Shown in pieces: positions 7,154 through 15,698 of a stretch of 64,000 nt of DNA (within the stretch, counting starts at the first letter, position 1; each line of letters opens with the position of its first letter). Both the position numbers and the translations under genes were made by a program. The stretch lies in the NCBI RefSeq assembly GCF_002223055.1, contig NZ_NKFL01000004.1, positions 620,001 to 684,000 on the forward strand, given 5' to 3'. The stretch is from Burkholderia sp. HI2500. GTDB lineage: Bacteria > Pseudomonadota > Gammaproteobacteria > Burkholderiales > Burkholderiaceae. The notes under the pieces are model-generated. The model had not been told where the DNA came from and did no database searches. It saw only the letters and a list, made by a program, of their open reading frames with translations.

Positions 7154-8551
7154 ATGGGCGCCGATCAGCGGCACGTGATCTACTATTCGCGCGAACCGAA
7201 CGACGCGTTGCGCGGCCATTTTGACGAATGCGGTTGGCGTGTCGATCTCGCGGAGACCGTGCGAGACGTACGGCGCGTCGTGCAGCATGGTGTCGCAACG
7301 GCCGGGCTGCTCGATTTTTCGCCGGGCTTCAAGCCTTCCGACCTGCGCGAACTCGAATCCTGTCTGAGCATTCAGCACATCGGCTGGATTGCGGCGACGC
7401 GCCGCGGCCAGTTGCAGGACGCTACGCTGCGCCATCTCATTCGCGACTACTGTTTCGACTACGTGACGATGCCGTACGAAACGGCGCGGATCGTCGAGAC
7501 TGTTGGCCATGCACACGGAATGATCGCGCTGACCGAAACCGTTGCGCCGCCCGTCGGCGCCGGACGCAGCGAAGGCGAAATGGTCGGGACCTGCGATGCG
7601 ATGCTCGGGCTCTTCAGGACGATACGCCGTGTCGCGGCGACCGACGCGCCGGTGTTCATCTCCGGCGAATCGGGTACCGGCAAGGAACTGACGGCGGTCG
7701 CGATTCATGAACGTTCGTCGCGCGCGCAGGCGCCTTTCATCGCGATCAATTGCGGTGCGATTCCGTCGACGCTGCTGCAGGCCGAACTGTTCGGCTATGA
7801 GCGCGGCGCGTTCACCGGCGCGAACCAGCGCAAGATCGGCCGCGTCGAGGCTGCCAACGGCGGCACGCTGTTTCTCGACGAAATCGGCGACTTGCCGCTC
7901 GAAAGCCAGGCGAGCCTGCTGCGCTTCCTGCAGGAAGGCAAGATCGAGCGGTTGGGTGCCCATGTGTCGGTGCCCGTCGACGTGCGCGTGATCTGCGCGA
8001 CGCACGTGGACATGGAAGCGGCGCTGCGCGAAGGGCGGTTCCGTGAGGATCTGTTCCATCGCCTGTGCGTGCTGAAGATCGAGGAGCCGCCGCTGCGCGC
8101 GCGCGGCAAGGACATCGAGGTGCTCGCGCGCCACATGCTCGAGCGTTTCAAGGGCGACGCGCATCGTCGCCTGCGCGGCTTTTCCCCTGACGCGGTCGCG
8201 TCGCTGTACGGCTATTCGTGGCCGGGCAACGTGCGCGAGCTGATCAATCGCGTGCGCCGCGCGATCGTCATGTCGGAAGGCCGGCTGATCACCGCGGCCG
8301 ATCTCGAGCTGAACGACTTCGCGACGCTTGCGCCCGTGTCGCTGCTGGAGGCGCGCGAGGCGGCCGAACGGCAGGCGATCGAGCAGGCGCTGTTGCGGCA
8401 TCGCGGCCGTTTCGCGGATGCCGCACGCGAACTCGGTGTGTCGCGCGTCACGCTGTACCGGCTGATGTGCGCACACGGCATGCGCGATCGCGGCGACACG
8501 CTGGCAGGGTTTTCGGCGCCGTTGCCGGAGCTTCCTCGCCACGCTTGCTAA
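7154..8551 (+). CDS. VpsR-like sigma-54-dependent transcriptional activator (Fis-type HTH)
   Basis: An enhancer-binding protein of 465 residues. The N-terminal ~130 residues resemble the VpsR receiver-like domain ([10 protein letters not shown]...) rather than a standard phosphorylated receiver. The AAA+ domain follows with Walker A GESGTGKE (171-178), an intact sigma-54 contact loop GAFTGA (218-223), and Walker [14 protein letters not shown]. The C-terminus carries a Fis-like HTH ([16 protein letters not shown]). VpsR-type proteins in Vibrio and the Burkholderia protein BerB respond to cyclic di-GMP and control biofilm genes; whether this is that orthologue cannot be settled here. It lies between folA and thyA, and the thyA promoter overlaps its stop codon. 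Confidence 0.9.
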   Translation: MGADQRHVIYYSREPNDALRGHFDECGWRVDLAETVRDVRRVVQHGVATAGLLDFSPGFKPSDLRELESCLSIQHIGWIAATRRGQLQDATLRHLIRDYCFDYVTMPYETARIVETVGHAHGMIALTETVAPPVGAGRSEGEMVGTCDAMLGLFRTIRRVAATDAPVFISGESGTGKELTAVAIHERSSRAQAPFIAINCGAIPSTLLQAELFGYERGAFTGANQRKIGRVEAANGGTLFLDEIGDLPLESQASLLRFLQEGKIERLGAHVSVPVDVRVICATHVDMEAALREGRFREDLFHRLCVLKIEEPPLRARGKDIEVLARHMLERFKGDAHRRLRGFSPDAVASLYGYSWPGNVRELINRVRRAIVMSEGRLITAADLELNDFATLAPVSLLEAREAAERQAIEQALLRHRGRFADAARELGVSRVTLYRLMCAHGMRDRGDTLAGFSAPLPELPRHAC

Positions 8552-8554
8552 AAT
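8546..8554 (+). promoter_or_regulatory. Candidate extended -10 promoter of thyA
   Basis: TGcTAAAAT, with the TAA stop codon of the upstream regulator forming part of the -10 box. It is about 40 bp before the thyA ATG. No clear -35 is seen. Confidence 0.45.
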
Positions 8555-8564
8555 TGGCGGGTAC

Positions 8565-8580
8565 GGCCGCCCTCGCGGCC
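8565..8580 (+). promoter_or_regulatory. Leader hairpin just upstream of the thyA ribosome site
   Basis: GGCCGC-CCTC-GCGGCC forms a perfect 6-bp GC stem with a 4-nt loop, ending immediately before the GAAGGAA ribosome site. It lacks a T-tract, so it is a leader structure and not a terminator. Confidence 0.4.
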
Positions 8581-8592
8581 GAAGGAACCCGC

Positions 8593-9564
8593 ATGAAACA
8601 GTATCTCGATCTCGTTCGTACCATTCTCGATACCGGCACCTGGCAGGAGAACCGCACGGGGATCCGCACCATCAGCATGCCGGGCGCGATGCTGCGCTTC
8701 GACCTGCAGCAAGGCTTCCCGGCCGTGACGACCAAGAAGCTGGCCTTCAAGTCGGCGATCGGCGAACTGGTCGGCTTCCTGCGCGCGACGCGCAGCGCGG
8801 CCGATTTCCGCGCGCTCGGCTGCAAGGTGTGGGATGCGAACGCGAACGAGAACGCGCAATGGCTCGCGAACCCGTATCGCCAGGGCGTCGACGATCTCGG
8901 CGACGTGTACGGCGTGCAATGGCGCCAGTGGCCGGGCTACAAGGTGCTCGACGCGGGCGCCGACGCGCAGATCGCCGATGCGACGCGCCGCGGCTTCCGG
9001 ATCGTCACGCGTTTCGACGAAGACGGTGCGCCGAAGGTGCTGCTGTACAAGGCGATCGACCAGTTGCGCCAGTGCCTGGACACGATCATGGAGAATCCGT
9101 CCGACCGCCGCATCCTGTTTCACGCGTGGAATCCGGCCGTACTCGACCAGATCGCGCTGCCCGCATGCCACCTGCTTTACCAGTTCCTGCCGAATGCGAC
9201 GAAGCGTGAAATCTCGCTGTGCCTGTACATCCGCAGCAACGACGTCGGCCTCGGTACGCCGTTCAACCTGACGGAAGGGGCGGCGCTGCTGGAACTCGTC
9301 GGTCGGCTGACGGGCTACACGCCGCGCTGGTTCACGTACTTCATCGGCGACGCGCACATCTACGAGAACCAGCTCGACATGCTGCAGCGCCAGCTCACGC
9401 GCGAGCCTTACGACAGCCCGCGGCTCGAGATTGCCGAGCGCGTGCCGGAATACGCGAAGACGGGCGTCTACGCGCCCGAGTGGCTGGAACAGATCGAGCC
9501 GTCCGATTTCTCGCTCGTCGGCTACCGCCATCATGAGCCGCTGACCGCACCGATGGCGGTCTGA
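8593..9564 (+). CDS. thyA: Thymidylate synthase, long form
   Basis: ThyA methylates dUMP to dTMP using methylene-tetrahydrofolate, producing dihydrofolate for FolA. The product is 323 residues, about 60 longer than E. coli ThyA, with extra segments between residues ~80 and ~170. The nucleophile is C192 in [10 protein letters not shown]; the LP-A-CH form differs from the usual [21 protein letters not shown] and [20 protein letters not shown] carry the nucleotide-binding residues. The ATG at 8593 follows GAAGGAA. Downstream is a shared terminator with the convergent DUF6600 gene. Confidence 0.96.
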   Translation: MKQYLDLVRTILDTGTWQENRTGIRTISMPGAMLRFDLQQGFPAVTTKKLAFKSAIGELVGFLRATRSAADFRALGCKVWDANANENAQWLANPYRQGVDDLGDVYGVQWRQWPGYKVLDAGADAQIADATRRGFRIVTRFDEDGAPKVLLYKAIDQLRQCLDTIMENPSDRRILFHAWNPAVLDQIALPACHLLYQFLPNATKREISLCLYIRSNDVGLGTPFNLTEGAALLELVGRLTGYTPRWFTYFIGDAHIYENQLDMLQRQLTREPYDSPRLEIAERVPEYAKTGVYAPEWLEQIEPSDFSLVGYRHHEPLTAPMAV

Positions 9565-9609
9565 TCGAGCAAGCCGGGGCGCGCGGATGCATCGCGCCGC
9601 GCCCCGTAG

Positions 9610-9643
9610 AAAAATGGCCCGTGATCCCGGTCGGGCCTTTTTG
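9610..9643. terminator. Bidirectional terminator between thyA and the DUF6600 gene
   Basis: GGCCCG (9616-9621) pairs with CGGGCC (9632-9637), flanked by an A-run on the left and a T-run on the right, so it can end transcription from both convergent genes. Confidence 0.85.
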
Positions 9644-9660
9644 TTTCACGTTTGCGGCGC

Positions 9661-12252
9661 TTACTGGCGATGCCGCTCTTCGTGACCGCCTTGCGGCGGC
9701 GGGTTGCTCGGGTGAGGTGCCTCGACGTGCGGCGCCGGTTGCGGCCGCGGTTCCATGTGCGGTGCGGGCATCGACGGACGCGGTTCCATGCGTGGCGCCG
9801 GCTGCGGTCGCGGCTCCATACGCGGTGCAGGTTGCGGCCGAGGCTCCATGCGCGGCGCCTGCGGTTGCGGGCGCGGCATGTCATGCACGGCGGGGGCCGG
9901 CGGATGGTACTCGTTCACACGGGGCGGCGCGACTTCGCGATGCGGCGCCGGTTGCGCGAATTCGGCGTGCGGTTGCGGCGCAGGTGCGGCCCGTTCCGGT
10001 TGCGATTGCCCGTGCTGCGCCGGCGACTGGAAATCGGGGCGCGGACGCGGCTGCGGAATCTGCGCCGTGTTGTCGAGCCGCGGTTGCGGCAGGGCGCGCG
10101 GCGCTTCGTTCCGGCTGCCGGGCTGCGCGCCCTGCGGAGTCGGCACGCCTTCCGGATGTGGTACCGACGCGCTTCGCACGGGCGGCAGCGCATTCTGTCC
10201 CGCCGCGTGGAGCGCGGTCGGCGGCGCGGGGCGTTGACGTTCCATCGGTGTGTGCGGCTGCATCCACGCGGGTGACGGCGTCTCGGCCGCATGTGCATTG
10301 CCGATGCCCGCCGGACCGGTGTTCGCGACCGGCGGATGCGGGACGCCGTTGCCGGGCCCGAATGCCTGATGCGGCACCGGGTTGCCGGGCGCCTGCGGCA
10401 TGCCGCCGTTGGCGAAACGCGCTGCGTTGGGGGTTTCGCCGTTCGCCGGCCGCGCGACATTCGGCATGCCCGGCATCGGTGTGCCCGGCCGCCCGGCCTG
10501 CCCGGCGGCCGGCTGGCCTTCGCGAGGCGCGCGAGCCGGTTGCACGACGGGGCCGTGCGGATTCACGAGCTGCACGTTGTGCATCGCCCATGCGCCGCCG
10601 TCCGGCTTGCCCGGAACGCGGACCGGGCGAGCCGTGTAGTCGGCCGGCACGTTCGTCTTCACGACAGGTGCGCCGGCACCCGGTACGCGCCCGCCTTGCT
10701 GCGCGAGGTGGGCCGCCGCGTGGTCGCGATACGCGGCCGGCACGGCGGGATTGCGCGTCGCGACGTACGGGTGTTGGGCAATCGCCGCAGGCGGACGGTA
10801 GCTCGCATTGCGCAGCCCGCCCGTGAAGCTCTGGCGCACCGGCGCAATCCCCGGTGTCCCCGGCGTGACGTGCGCGTTGCGCCATTGTTGCGGATCGACG
10901 TGCTGCGAGAAGTGCGCGACCGGCTGGCCGTGGACGAACGCGGAGGCCGGTACGGCCGTGATCGCGTGCGGCGCGCGGAAGTTCACGTACGTCTTGTTGA
11001 TGTTGGTGATATTGGTGATGTTCGTCACGTTCACGGTCTTGTTCACGTTGACGTTGTTCACCACGATGTTGCGGTTCACGCGGTCGTAGTAGTGCGGGCT
11101 CCAGCCGCCCCAGCCCGGATGCCACGGTTCGCCCGGGCCGAGCGCGAACCACGCGCAGCCGGCCGCGGCGACGCCGCCCACCGTGAGCGCGACACTCCAG
11201 TCGGGGCCGCCGCCACCGCCGACGAACGCGACGAGTGCCGGCGCATAGACCGGCGGCTGGCTGACGACCATCGGGCCCGGTACCCAGGCCCAGCTATCGT
11301 CCACGTATGCCCAGCGGCCGTAGTGATACGGCGCGAAACCCCACGGGGCGTCGTCGACCCACGTCCAGCCCCACGGTGCCTGCCAGATCCAGTGGCCGTC
11401 GTGATACGGCGCCCAGTCGGCCGGCGTATCGTTCGGCACCCAGACCTGGCCGTAGTTCGGGGTTTCGCGCCACGTGCCGTTCGCGTCGAGATCCTGGTAG
11501 CCGGGGATGTCGCGGGACACATAGCGGGCCGATACCGAGCGCTCCTCGGCCGCGTCGCGGCTGGCGGCCCACTGGTCGAGCGGATCGGGGCCCGGGGCGG
11601 CGGATTGCTGCGCGACCTGCAGGTCGGTGCCCGTGAACACGACCTGCTGCCCGGGCGACAGCGGGTACTGGCCGTTGCTGCCGTAGACGGTCGCACTGCC
11701 GCTGCGCACCGTGACCGTCGTGCTCGCACCGTTCGGCGCGACGTCGACGCGATAGTCGCCGGGGCCCGTGATGCCGAGCGCGAGATTAGGCGTGTCGATT
11801 TCGTACGATCCGCCGGCCGGCAGATCGCGCACGTGTGTCGATACGGTGCCGAGCCCCACTTTCAGCTGGGTCGTCGTGTCGTCGAGGTTCAGCACCGACA
11901 GGTTCGTCGACTCGCCCAGCCGCACCGCGGTCGAGCCGATGTGCAGCTCCGAGCGCGCACCGGCATCGTTCCAGAGCTGGTCCCCGGTCGTCAGCGGCCG
12001 GTTCACGGCGGCATACGACCACGTATCGGTGCCGGCCGGTTCGGTCGTCACGGCACCCGACAGGTAATTGAGCCGCGCGACCCGGCTGGGTGGATCGCCG
12101 CCCGGTTGCCGTGCTGCGGCCGCATAGGGCGGCGCGCCGGCCGATTGCGCGAATGCGGGGGGCAGTGCCGCAAGCGCGACGAACGCGACCAGCGTGCAGC
12201 GGGCGGTTCGCTTGAGCGTGAACAGGGTGGCCATGGTGAGCGTCTTCGTCAT
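9661..12252 (-). CDS. Exported FecR-like / DUF6600 protein with a long Pro-rich repeat tail
   Basis: An 863-residue exported protein of unknown function. A signal peptide (TARCTLVAFVALAALPPAFAQ) is followed by a FecR-like beta domain (VARLNYLSGAVTTEPAG..., LGVSTHVRDLP-type segment) to about residue 200. A Trp/Tyr-rich DUF6600 region comes next (GYQDLDANGTWRETPNYGQVWVP, then WAPYHDGHWIW and WGFAPYHYGRWAYVDD), with one hydrophobic stretch near residue 350. The remainder is low-complexity Pro/Ala/Gln/His, ending in near-perfect MEPRPQPAPR repeats. A surface or periplasmic role is likely from these features. An alternative start is the ATG seven codons in. Confidence 0.85.
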   Translation of the reverse strand: MTKTLTMATLFTLKRTARCTLVAFVALAALPPAFAQSAGAPPYAAAARQPGGDPPSRVARLNYLSGAVTTEPAGTDTWSYAAVNRPLTTGDQLWNDAGARSELHIGSTAVRLGESTNLSVLNLDDTTTQLKVGLGTVSTHVRDLPAGGSYEIDTPNLALGITGPGDYRVDVAPNGASTTVTVRSGSATVYGSNGQYPLSPGQQVVFTGTDLQVAQQSAAPGPDPLDQWAASRDAAEERSVSARYVSRDIPGYQDLDANGTWRETPNYGQVWVPNDTPADWAPYHDGHWIWQAPWGWTWVDDAPWGFAPYHYGRWAYVDDSWAWVPGPMVVSQPPVYAPALVAFVGGGGGPDWSVALTVGGVAAAGCAWFALGPGEPWHPGWGGWSPHYYDRVNRNIVVNNVNVNKTVNVTNITNITNINKTYVNFRAPHAITAVPASAFVHGQPVAHFSQHVDPQQWRNAHVTPGTPGIAPVRQSFTGGLRNASYRPPAAIAQHPYVATRNPAVPAAYRDHAAAHLAQQGGRVPGAGAPVVKTNVPADYTARPVRVPGKPDGGAWAMHNVQLVNPHGPVVQPARAPREGQPAAGQAGRPGTPMPGMPNVARPANGETPNAARFANGGMPQAPGNPVPHQAFGPGNGVPHPPVANTGPAGIGNAHAAETPSPAWMQPHTPMERQRPAPPTALHAAGQNALPPVRSASVPHPEGVPTPQGAQPGSRNEAPRALPQPRLDNTAQIPQPRPRPDFQSPAQHGQSQPERAAPAPQPHAEFAQPAPHREVAPPRVNEYHPPAPAVHDMPRPQPQAPRMEPRPQPAPRMEPRPQPAPRMEPRPSMPAPHMEPRPQPAPHVEAPHPSNPPPQGGHEERHRQ
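9727..9849 (-). repeat. Tandem MEPRPQPAPR-coding repeats
   Basis: Four consecutive units of about 10-11 codons (MEPRPQPAPR twice, then MEPRPSMPAPH and MEPRPQPAPH) near the C-terminus of the DUF6600 protein. Such repeats can change copy number between strains. Confidence 0.8.
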
Positions 12253-12318
12253 TATCGCGGCGCGTCGATTCGTGCCGTTGAGTTCACAATATCCGCTCGG
12301 CCTGTTTCAATGCTCGGT

Positions 12319-12354
12319 GTTTTGTAAGTCGAATGGCACGCGATGTAACAAAAC
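12319..12354. promoter_or_regulatory. Spaced inverted repeat upstream of the DUF6600 gene
   Basis: GTTTTGT (12319-12325) and ACAAAAC (12348-12354) are perfect inverse copies 22 bp apart, 67-102 bp upstream of the DUF6600 start. Possibly an operator; AT-rich against a GC-rich background. Confidence 0.3.
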
Positions 12355-12396
12355 CTGTCGATCGCGCGCCGTTGTCGTGCAGACGCAATCCAGGCG

Positions 12397-13104
12397 TCAA
12401 GCGGACGTAAGCCACTCGTCGAAAACCTGCTGTCCGGGCACCGTGACGCGCAGCACGCGCGGCCGTGCGGCGCGTTCGATCCAGCCGTGCGCGCAGAAGC
12501 TATCGAGCAGCGCCGCACCGAGTGCGCCGCCGAGATGCGAGCGCCGTTCGCTCCAGTCGAGGCAGCCGCATGCGAAGCGGCGCCGGCGCGTGCGCTGCTG
12601 CGCGACGTCGATGCCCCATTGCGCGAGCGCCTGGGTGCCGAGTTCGGTGGTCTCGATCGCATCGCCGTCGGCAAGCAGCCAGCCGCGCGCGGTGAGCCCG
12701 TCGAAGATGCGCACCGCGAGTTCGCCGGCCATGTGGTCGTAGCAGGTGCGCGCATAGCGCAACTCGGCCGGGACCGTGCGGGACGGCGCCGGAACCGGGC
12801 GATGCGGCGCGGCTGCGCGGGCGACGTTCGCGAGCGCCTCGAGCGAGGCCGCGATGTCGGCCGACGCGATCCGGTAGTAGCGGTGCCGGCCGCGCACGTC
12901 GAGCGCGAGCAGGCCGCCCTCGGTCAAGCGCGCGAGATGGGCGCTTGCAGCGGACGGCGACAGCCCCGCGATCATCGTCAGCTCGCCTGCCGGTCGCGCG
13001 CTGCCGTCCATCAGCACCCACAGCATCGCGGCGCGCCCCGGGTCGGCGATCAGCGAGCCGATGCGGCTCAGGCCCGGGAAGTGGTGGTCGTCTTGGTCGG
13101 TCAT
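12397..13104 (-). CDS. ArsR/winged-helix transcriptional regulator with a C-terminal sensor-like domain
   Basis: A 235-residue protein starting MTDQDDHHFPGLSRIGSLIA. Residues ~15-90 form an ArsR-type winged helix: ADPGRAAMLWVLMDGSARPAGEL, the recognition segment LSPSAASAHLARLTEGGLL, and a wing with VRGRHRYYRI. The C-terminal ~120 residues (RYARTCYDHMAGELAVRIFDGL...FACGCLDWSERRSHLGGALG) match the longer class of ArsR-like regulators found in proteobacteria; the Cys-Gly-Cys and two later Cys could sense metal or redox but this is unproven. It converges with nothing obvious it would control; an inverted repeat upstream (13151-13188) suggests autoregulation. Confidence 0.88.
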   Translation of the reverse strand: MTDQDDHHFPGLSRIGSLIADPGRAAMLWVLMDGSARPAGELTMIAGLSPSAASAHLARLTEGGLLALDVRGRHRYYRIASADIAASLEALANVARAAAPHRPVPAPSRTVPAELRYARTCYDHMAGELAVRIFDGLTARGWLLADGDAIETTELGTQALAQWGIDVAQQRTRRRRFACGCLDWSERRSHLGGALGAALLDSFCAHGWIERAARPRVLRVTVPGQQVFDEWLTSA

Positions 13105-13150
13105 CGTCGTGTCTCGTCAGGCGGGATGAGCTTCAGTGTAGTGGGCGTGC

Positions 13151-13188
13151 GCATTCGATGTTTCGCTTTTGGCTGAAATGTCGGATGC
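13151..13188. promoter_or_regulatory. Imperfect 14-bp inverted repeat, candidate operator of the ArsR-type regulator
   Basis: GCATTCGATGTTTC (13151-13164) and GAAATGTCGGATGC (13175-13188) are inverse copies at 11 of 14 positions with a 10-bp spacer. They lie 47-84 bp upstream of the regulator start. Confidence 0.4.
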
Positions 13189-13297
13189 ACTGGCGCGGGC
13201 GTCGTCGATGCGGCGGAGCCGGCCTGCGGCCGCTTGCGGCGCGCGCGTAGAATGGCTGAAAGCGGCCGCAGCGGGCGGCCGCACGTGACACGATGCA

Positions 13298-13441
13298 ATG
13301 ATGAAGACGATTTTCTGTTTGCTGGCGGCCGCGCTCGTCTGCGCGGCCTGTGCGCAGGGCGGTGCGGGTGCGTCCGGCGAGCGCGGCGGCAGCATCGAGA
13401 TGTACGGAACCATCGATCAGGGCATCACGGTGCGCCGCTGA
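13298..13441 (+). CDS. Small predicted lipoprotein, 47 residues
   Basis: The frame reads MMKTIFCLLAAALVCAACAQ and ends GSIEMYGTIDQGITVRR. It has a short basic start, a hydrophobic core and a lipobox-like cysteine (VCAAC), after which the mature part is only about 30 residues and Gly-rich at first. The end resembles small Burkholderia lipoproteins I recall with an MYGTID-type motif, but this is memory and not a search. The start could be either of two adjacent ATGs (13298 or 13301). The ribosome site is weak. Function is unknown. Confidence 0.62.
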   Translation: MMKTIFCLLAAALVCAACAQGGAGASGERGGSIEMYGTIDQGITVRR

Positions 13442-13571
13442 CCGGTGCCGGCCGAGCGCGCGCCGGGCCAATCCCCGGCAGCCGCGCCATACGGGGCGCC
13501 CCGCGACGCGTTGCCGCAGTGCAACGTATAATGGCCCGATTACAGCGCCCCTGCCGCCTGGAGCCAACAAG

Positions 13572-14084
13572 ATGTCCCAACCGTCCCCCGTACCGGCCGC
13601 CCTCGACCGCACCGAAACCGTATTCCGCTTCCTCGCCGAGCCGTCGTCCGTGAACTTCGGCGGCAAGGTGCACGGCGGCGCGCTGATGAAGTGGATCGAC
13701 GAGGTTGCGTATGCGTGCGCGGCCGTCTGGTCGAGCCGCTATTGCGTGACGGTCAGCGTCGGCAACATCCGTTTCCAGCGTCCGATCATGGTCGGCAATC
13801 TGGTCGAGCTGAAGGCGCGCGTCGTCGCGACGGGCCGCACCAGCATGCACATCCATGTGTCCGTGCATGCCGGCGATCCGAAGGGCGGCATGCTGCGCCA
13901 GACGACCGATTGCCTCGTCGTGTTCGTCGCGGTCGACGAGAACGGCAACCCGGTGCCGGTGCCGCCGTTCGTGCCCGAGACCGACGAGCAGAAGGTGCTC
14001 GCGAAATATGCGGCCGACGTGCGGGCCGCGCTCGACAAGATCGTCGAGATGAAGCCGGAAGAGGTCGCGAAGGGCGCGGTCTGA
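13572..14084 (+). CDS. Acyl-CoA thioesterase (hotdog fold, YciA/BFIT type)
   Basis: A cytoplasmic hotdog-fold enzyme predicted to hydrolyse acyl-CoA. The 170-residue protein from MSQPSPVPAALDRTETVFRFL has the catalytic-region motif NFGGKVHGGALMKWIDEVAYACA, then VGNIRFQRPIMVGNLVELKARV and TGRTSMHIHVSVHAGD, and DCLVVFVAVDENGNPVPVP. The ATG at 13572 follows AGCCAACAAG and fits the family; a longer frame upstream has no homologous character. It converges on fumC. Its substrate chain length cannot be told from sequence. Confidence 0.92.
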   Translation: MSQPSPVPAALDRTETVFRFLAEPSSVNFGGKVHGGALMKWIDEVAYACAAVWSSRYCVTVSVGNIRFQRPIMVGNLVELKARVVATGRTSMHIHVSVHAGDPKGGMLRQTTDCLVVFVAVDENGNPVPVPPFVPETDEQKVLAKYAADVRAALDKIVEMKPEEVAKGAV

Positions 14085-14148
14085 CCGCTGCGGGCGCCGC
14101 GCATCGCGCCGCGCCCGTCATCCTGCCTCTTCCTGCCTCTTCCTGCCG

Positions 14149-15543
14149 TTACTGCGACCCGATCATCTGCTCGGGACGTACCCACGCATCGAATTCCGCC
14201 TCGGTCAGGTAGCCGAGCGCGAGCGCGGCCGCCTTCAGCGTCGTGCCTTCCTTGTGCGCCTTCTTCGCGATCTGCGCCGACTTGTCGTAGCCGATATGCG
14301 GATTGAGCGCCGTCACCAGCATCAGCGATTCGTTCAGCAGCAGGTCGATCCGCGAGCGGTTCGGCTCGATGCCCACCGCGCAGTGATCGTTGAAGCTCTG
14401 CGCGCCGTCGGCGAGCAGCCGCACCGACTGCAGCACGTTGTGCGCGATCATCGGCCGGAACACGTTCAGCTCGAAATTGCCGCTCGCGCCGCCGACGTTG
14501 ACCGCGACGTCGTTGCCGAACACCTGGCAGCACAGCATCGTCACGGCTTCGGATTGCGTCGGGTTCACCTTGCCCGGCATGATCGAGCTGCCCGGCTCGT
14601 TTTCAGGAATCGACAGTTCGCCGAGCCCGCAGCGCGGCCCGCTCGCGAGCCAGCGGACATCGTTCGCGATCTTCATCAGGCCGGCCGCGACCGTCTTCAG
14701 CGCGCCGTGTGCGAACACCAGCGCATCGGCCGCTGCCATCACCTCGAACTTGCTCGGCGCCGTCACGAACGGCAGCTTCGCAAGCCGGCCGATTTCATCG
14801 GCGACGCGCACCGCGAACTCCGGATGCGCGTTCAGCCCCGTACCGACCGCGGTGCCGCCGAGCGCGAGTTCGTACAGGTGCGGCAATGCCGATTCGACGT
14901 GACGGATGCCCTGGTCGAGCTGCGCGACGTAACCGGAAAACTCCTGGCCGAGCGTGAGCGGCGTCGCGTCCTGCAGGTGCGTGCGGCCGATCTTCACGAT
15001 GTCGGCGAATGCCTTCGATTTCGCATCAAGCGTCGTGCGCAGCGTGCGCAGCGCCGGCAGCAGGTGGTTGACGATCGCGTACGCGGCCGCGACGTGCATC
15101 GCGGTGGGGAAGACGTCGTTCGACGACTGGCCGCGGTTCACGTCGTCGTTCGGATGAACCTTGCGCGCTTCGCCGCGCTCGCCGCCCATCAGTTCGCTCG
15201 CGCGATTCGCGATCACCTCGTTGAGGTTCATGTTGGTCTGCGTGCCGGAGCCCGTCTGCCACACGGCGAGCGGGAATTCGCGCGGATGCTTGCCGGCGAT
15301 GATCTCGTCGGCCGCGTCGATGATCGCGCGCGCCTTGTCGTCGGCCAGCACGCCGAGCGACTGGTTCACGGCCGCCGCGGCGCGCTTGACGATCGCGAGC
15401 GCGTGGATCAGCTCGGGCGACTGCTTCTCGGTCGAGATCCGGAAATTCTGCAGCGAGCGCTCGGTTTGCGCGCCCCAGAGCCGGTCGGCCGGCACGGCGA
15501 TCTCGCCGAACGTATCGCGTTCCATCCGAACTGCTTCGTTCAT
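14149..15543 (-). CDS. fumC: Fumarate hydratase, class II
   Basis: FumC converts fumarate to L-malate in the TCA cycle; class II enzymes are iron-independent homotetramers. The 464-residue protein begins [34 protein letters not shown] and has the fumarase/aspartase signature [13 protein letters not shown] with the catalytic Ser loop, and [26 protein letters not shown]-type ribosome site precedes the ATG. It is separated from the MATE gene by 155 bp containing a hairpin and a 10-bp tandem repeat. Confidence 0.97.
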   Translation of the reverse strand: MNEAVRMERDTFGEIAVPADRLWGAQTERSLQNFRISTEKQSPELIHALAIVKRAAAAVNQSLGVLADDKARAIIDAADEIIAGKHPREFPLAVWQTGSGTQTNMNLNEVIANRASELMGGERGEARKVHPNDDVNRGQSSNDVFPTAMHVAAAYAIVNHLLPALRTLRTTLDAKSKAFADIVKIGRTHLQDATPLTLGQEFSGYVAQLDQGIRHVESALPHLYELALGGTAVGTGLNAHPEFAVRVADEIGRLAKLPFVTAPSKFEVMAAADALVFAHGALKTVAAGLMKIANDVRWLASGPRCGLGELSIPENEPGSSIMPGKVNPTQSEAVTMLCCQVFGNDVAVNVGGASGNFELNVFRPMIAHNVLQSVRLLADGAQSFNDHCAVGIEPNRSRIDLLLNESLMLVTALNPHIGYDKSAQIAKKAHKEGTTLKAAALALGYLTEAEFDAWVRPEQMIGSQ

Positions 15544-15559
15544 GATCCACTCCTCCAGG

Positions 15560-15590
15560 AAAGGGGAAAGGCCGCGCGTGGTCGCGCGGC
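15560..15590 (-). terminator. Hairpin between the MATE gene and fumC, possible terminator
   Basis: On the minus strand GCCGCGCG-ACCA-CGCGCGGC forms an 8-bp perfect stem followed by CTTTCCCCTTT. It lies downstream of the MATE gene and directly before the fumC ribosome site, so it could be a weak terminator or a fumC leader hairpin. Confidence 0.45.
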
Positions 15591-15610
15591 ATCAGACGTA
15601 ATCAGACGTA
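15591..15610. repeat. Tandem 10-bp direct repeat upstream of fumC
   Basis: Two exact head-to-tail copies of ATCAGACGTA. The 10-bp period places both on one helix face, as for a cooperative regulator site. Confidence 0.6.
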
Positions 15611-15698
15611 TCGTGAGGCAGTCGCGCCGCTCGCGCGGCGTCTCGAGATCTTCAGCCGACTAGCATAGCGCCGGCGCGGATTTCGCGTCTTGTCGCGC

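Noticed and set aside
14091..14117. GC-rich hairpin between the thioesterase gene and fumC as a terminator
   Set aside because: The stem is strong but there is no T-run on either strand, so I would not call it a rho-independent terminator.
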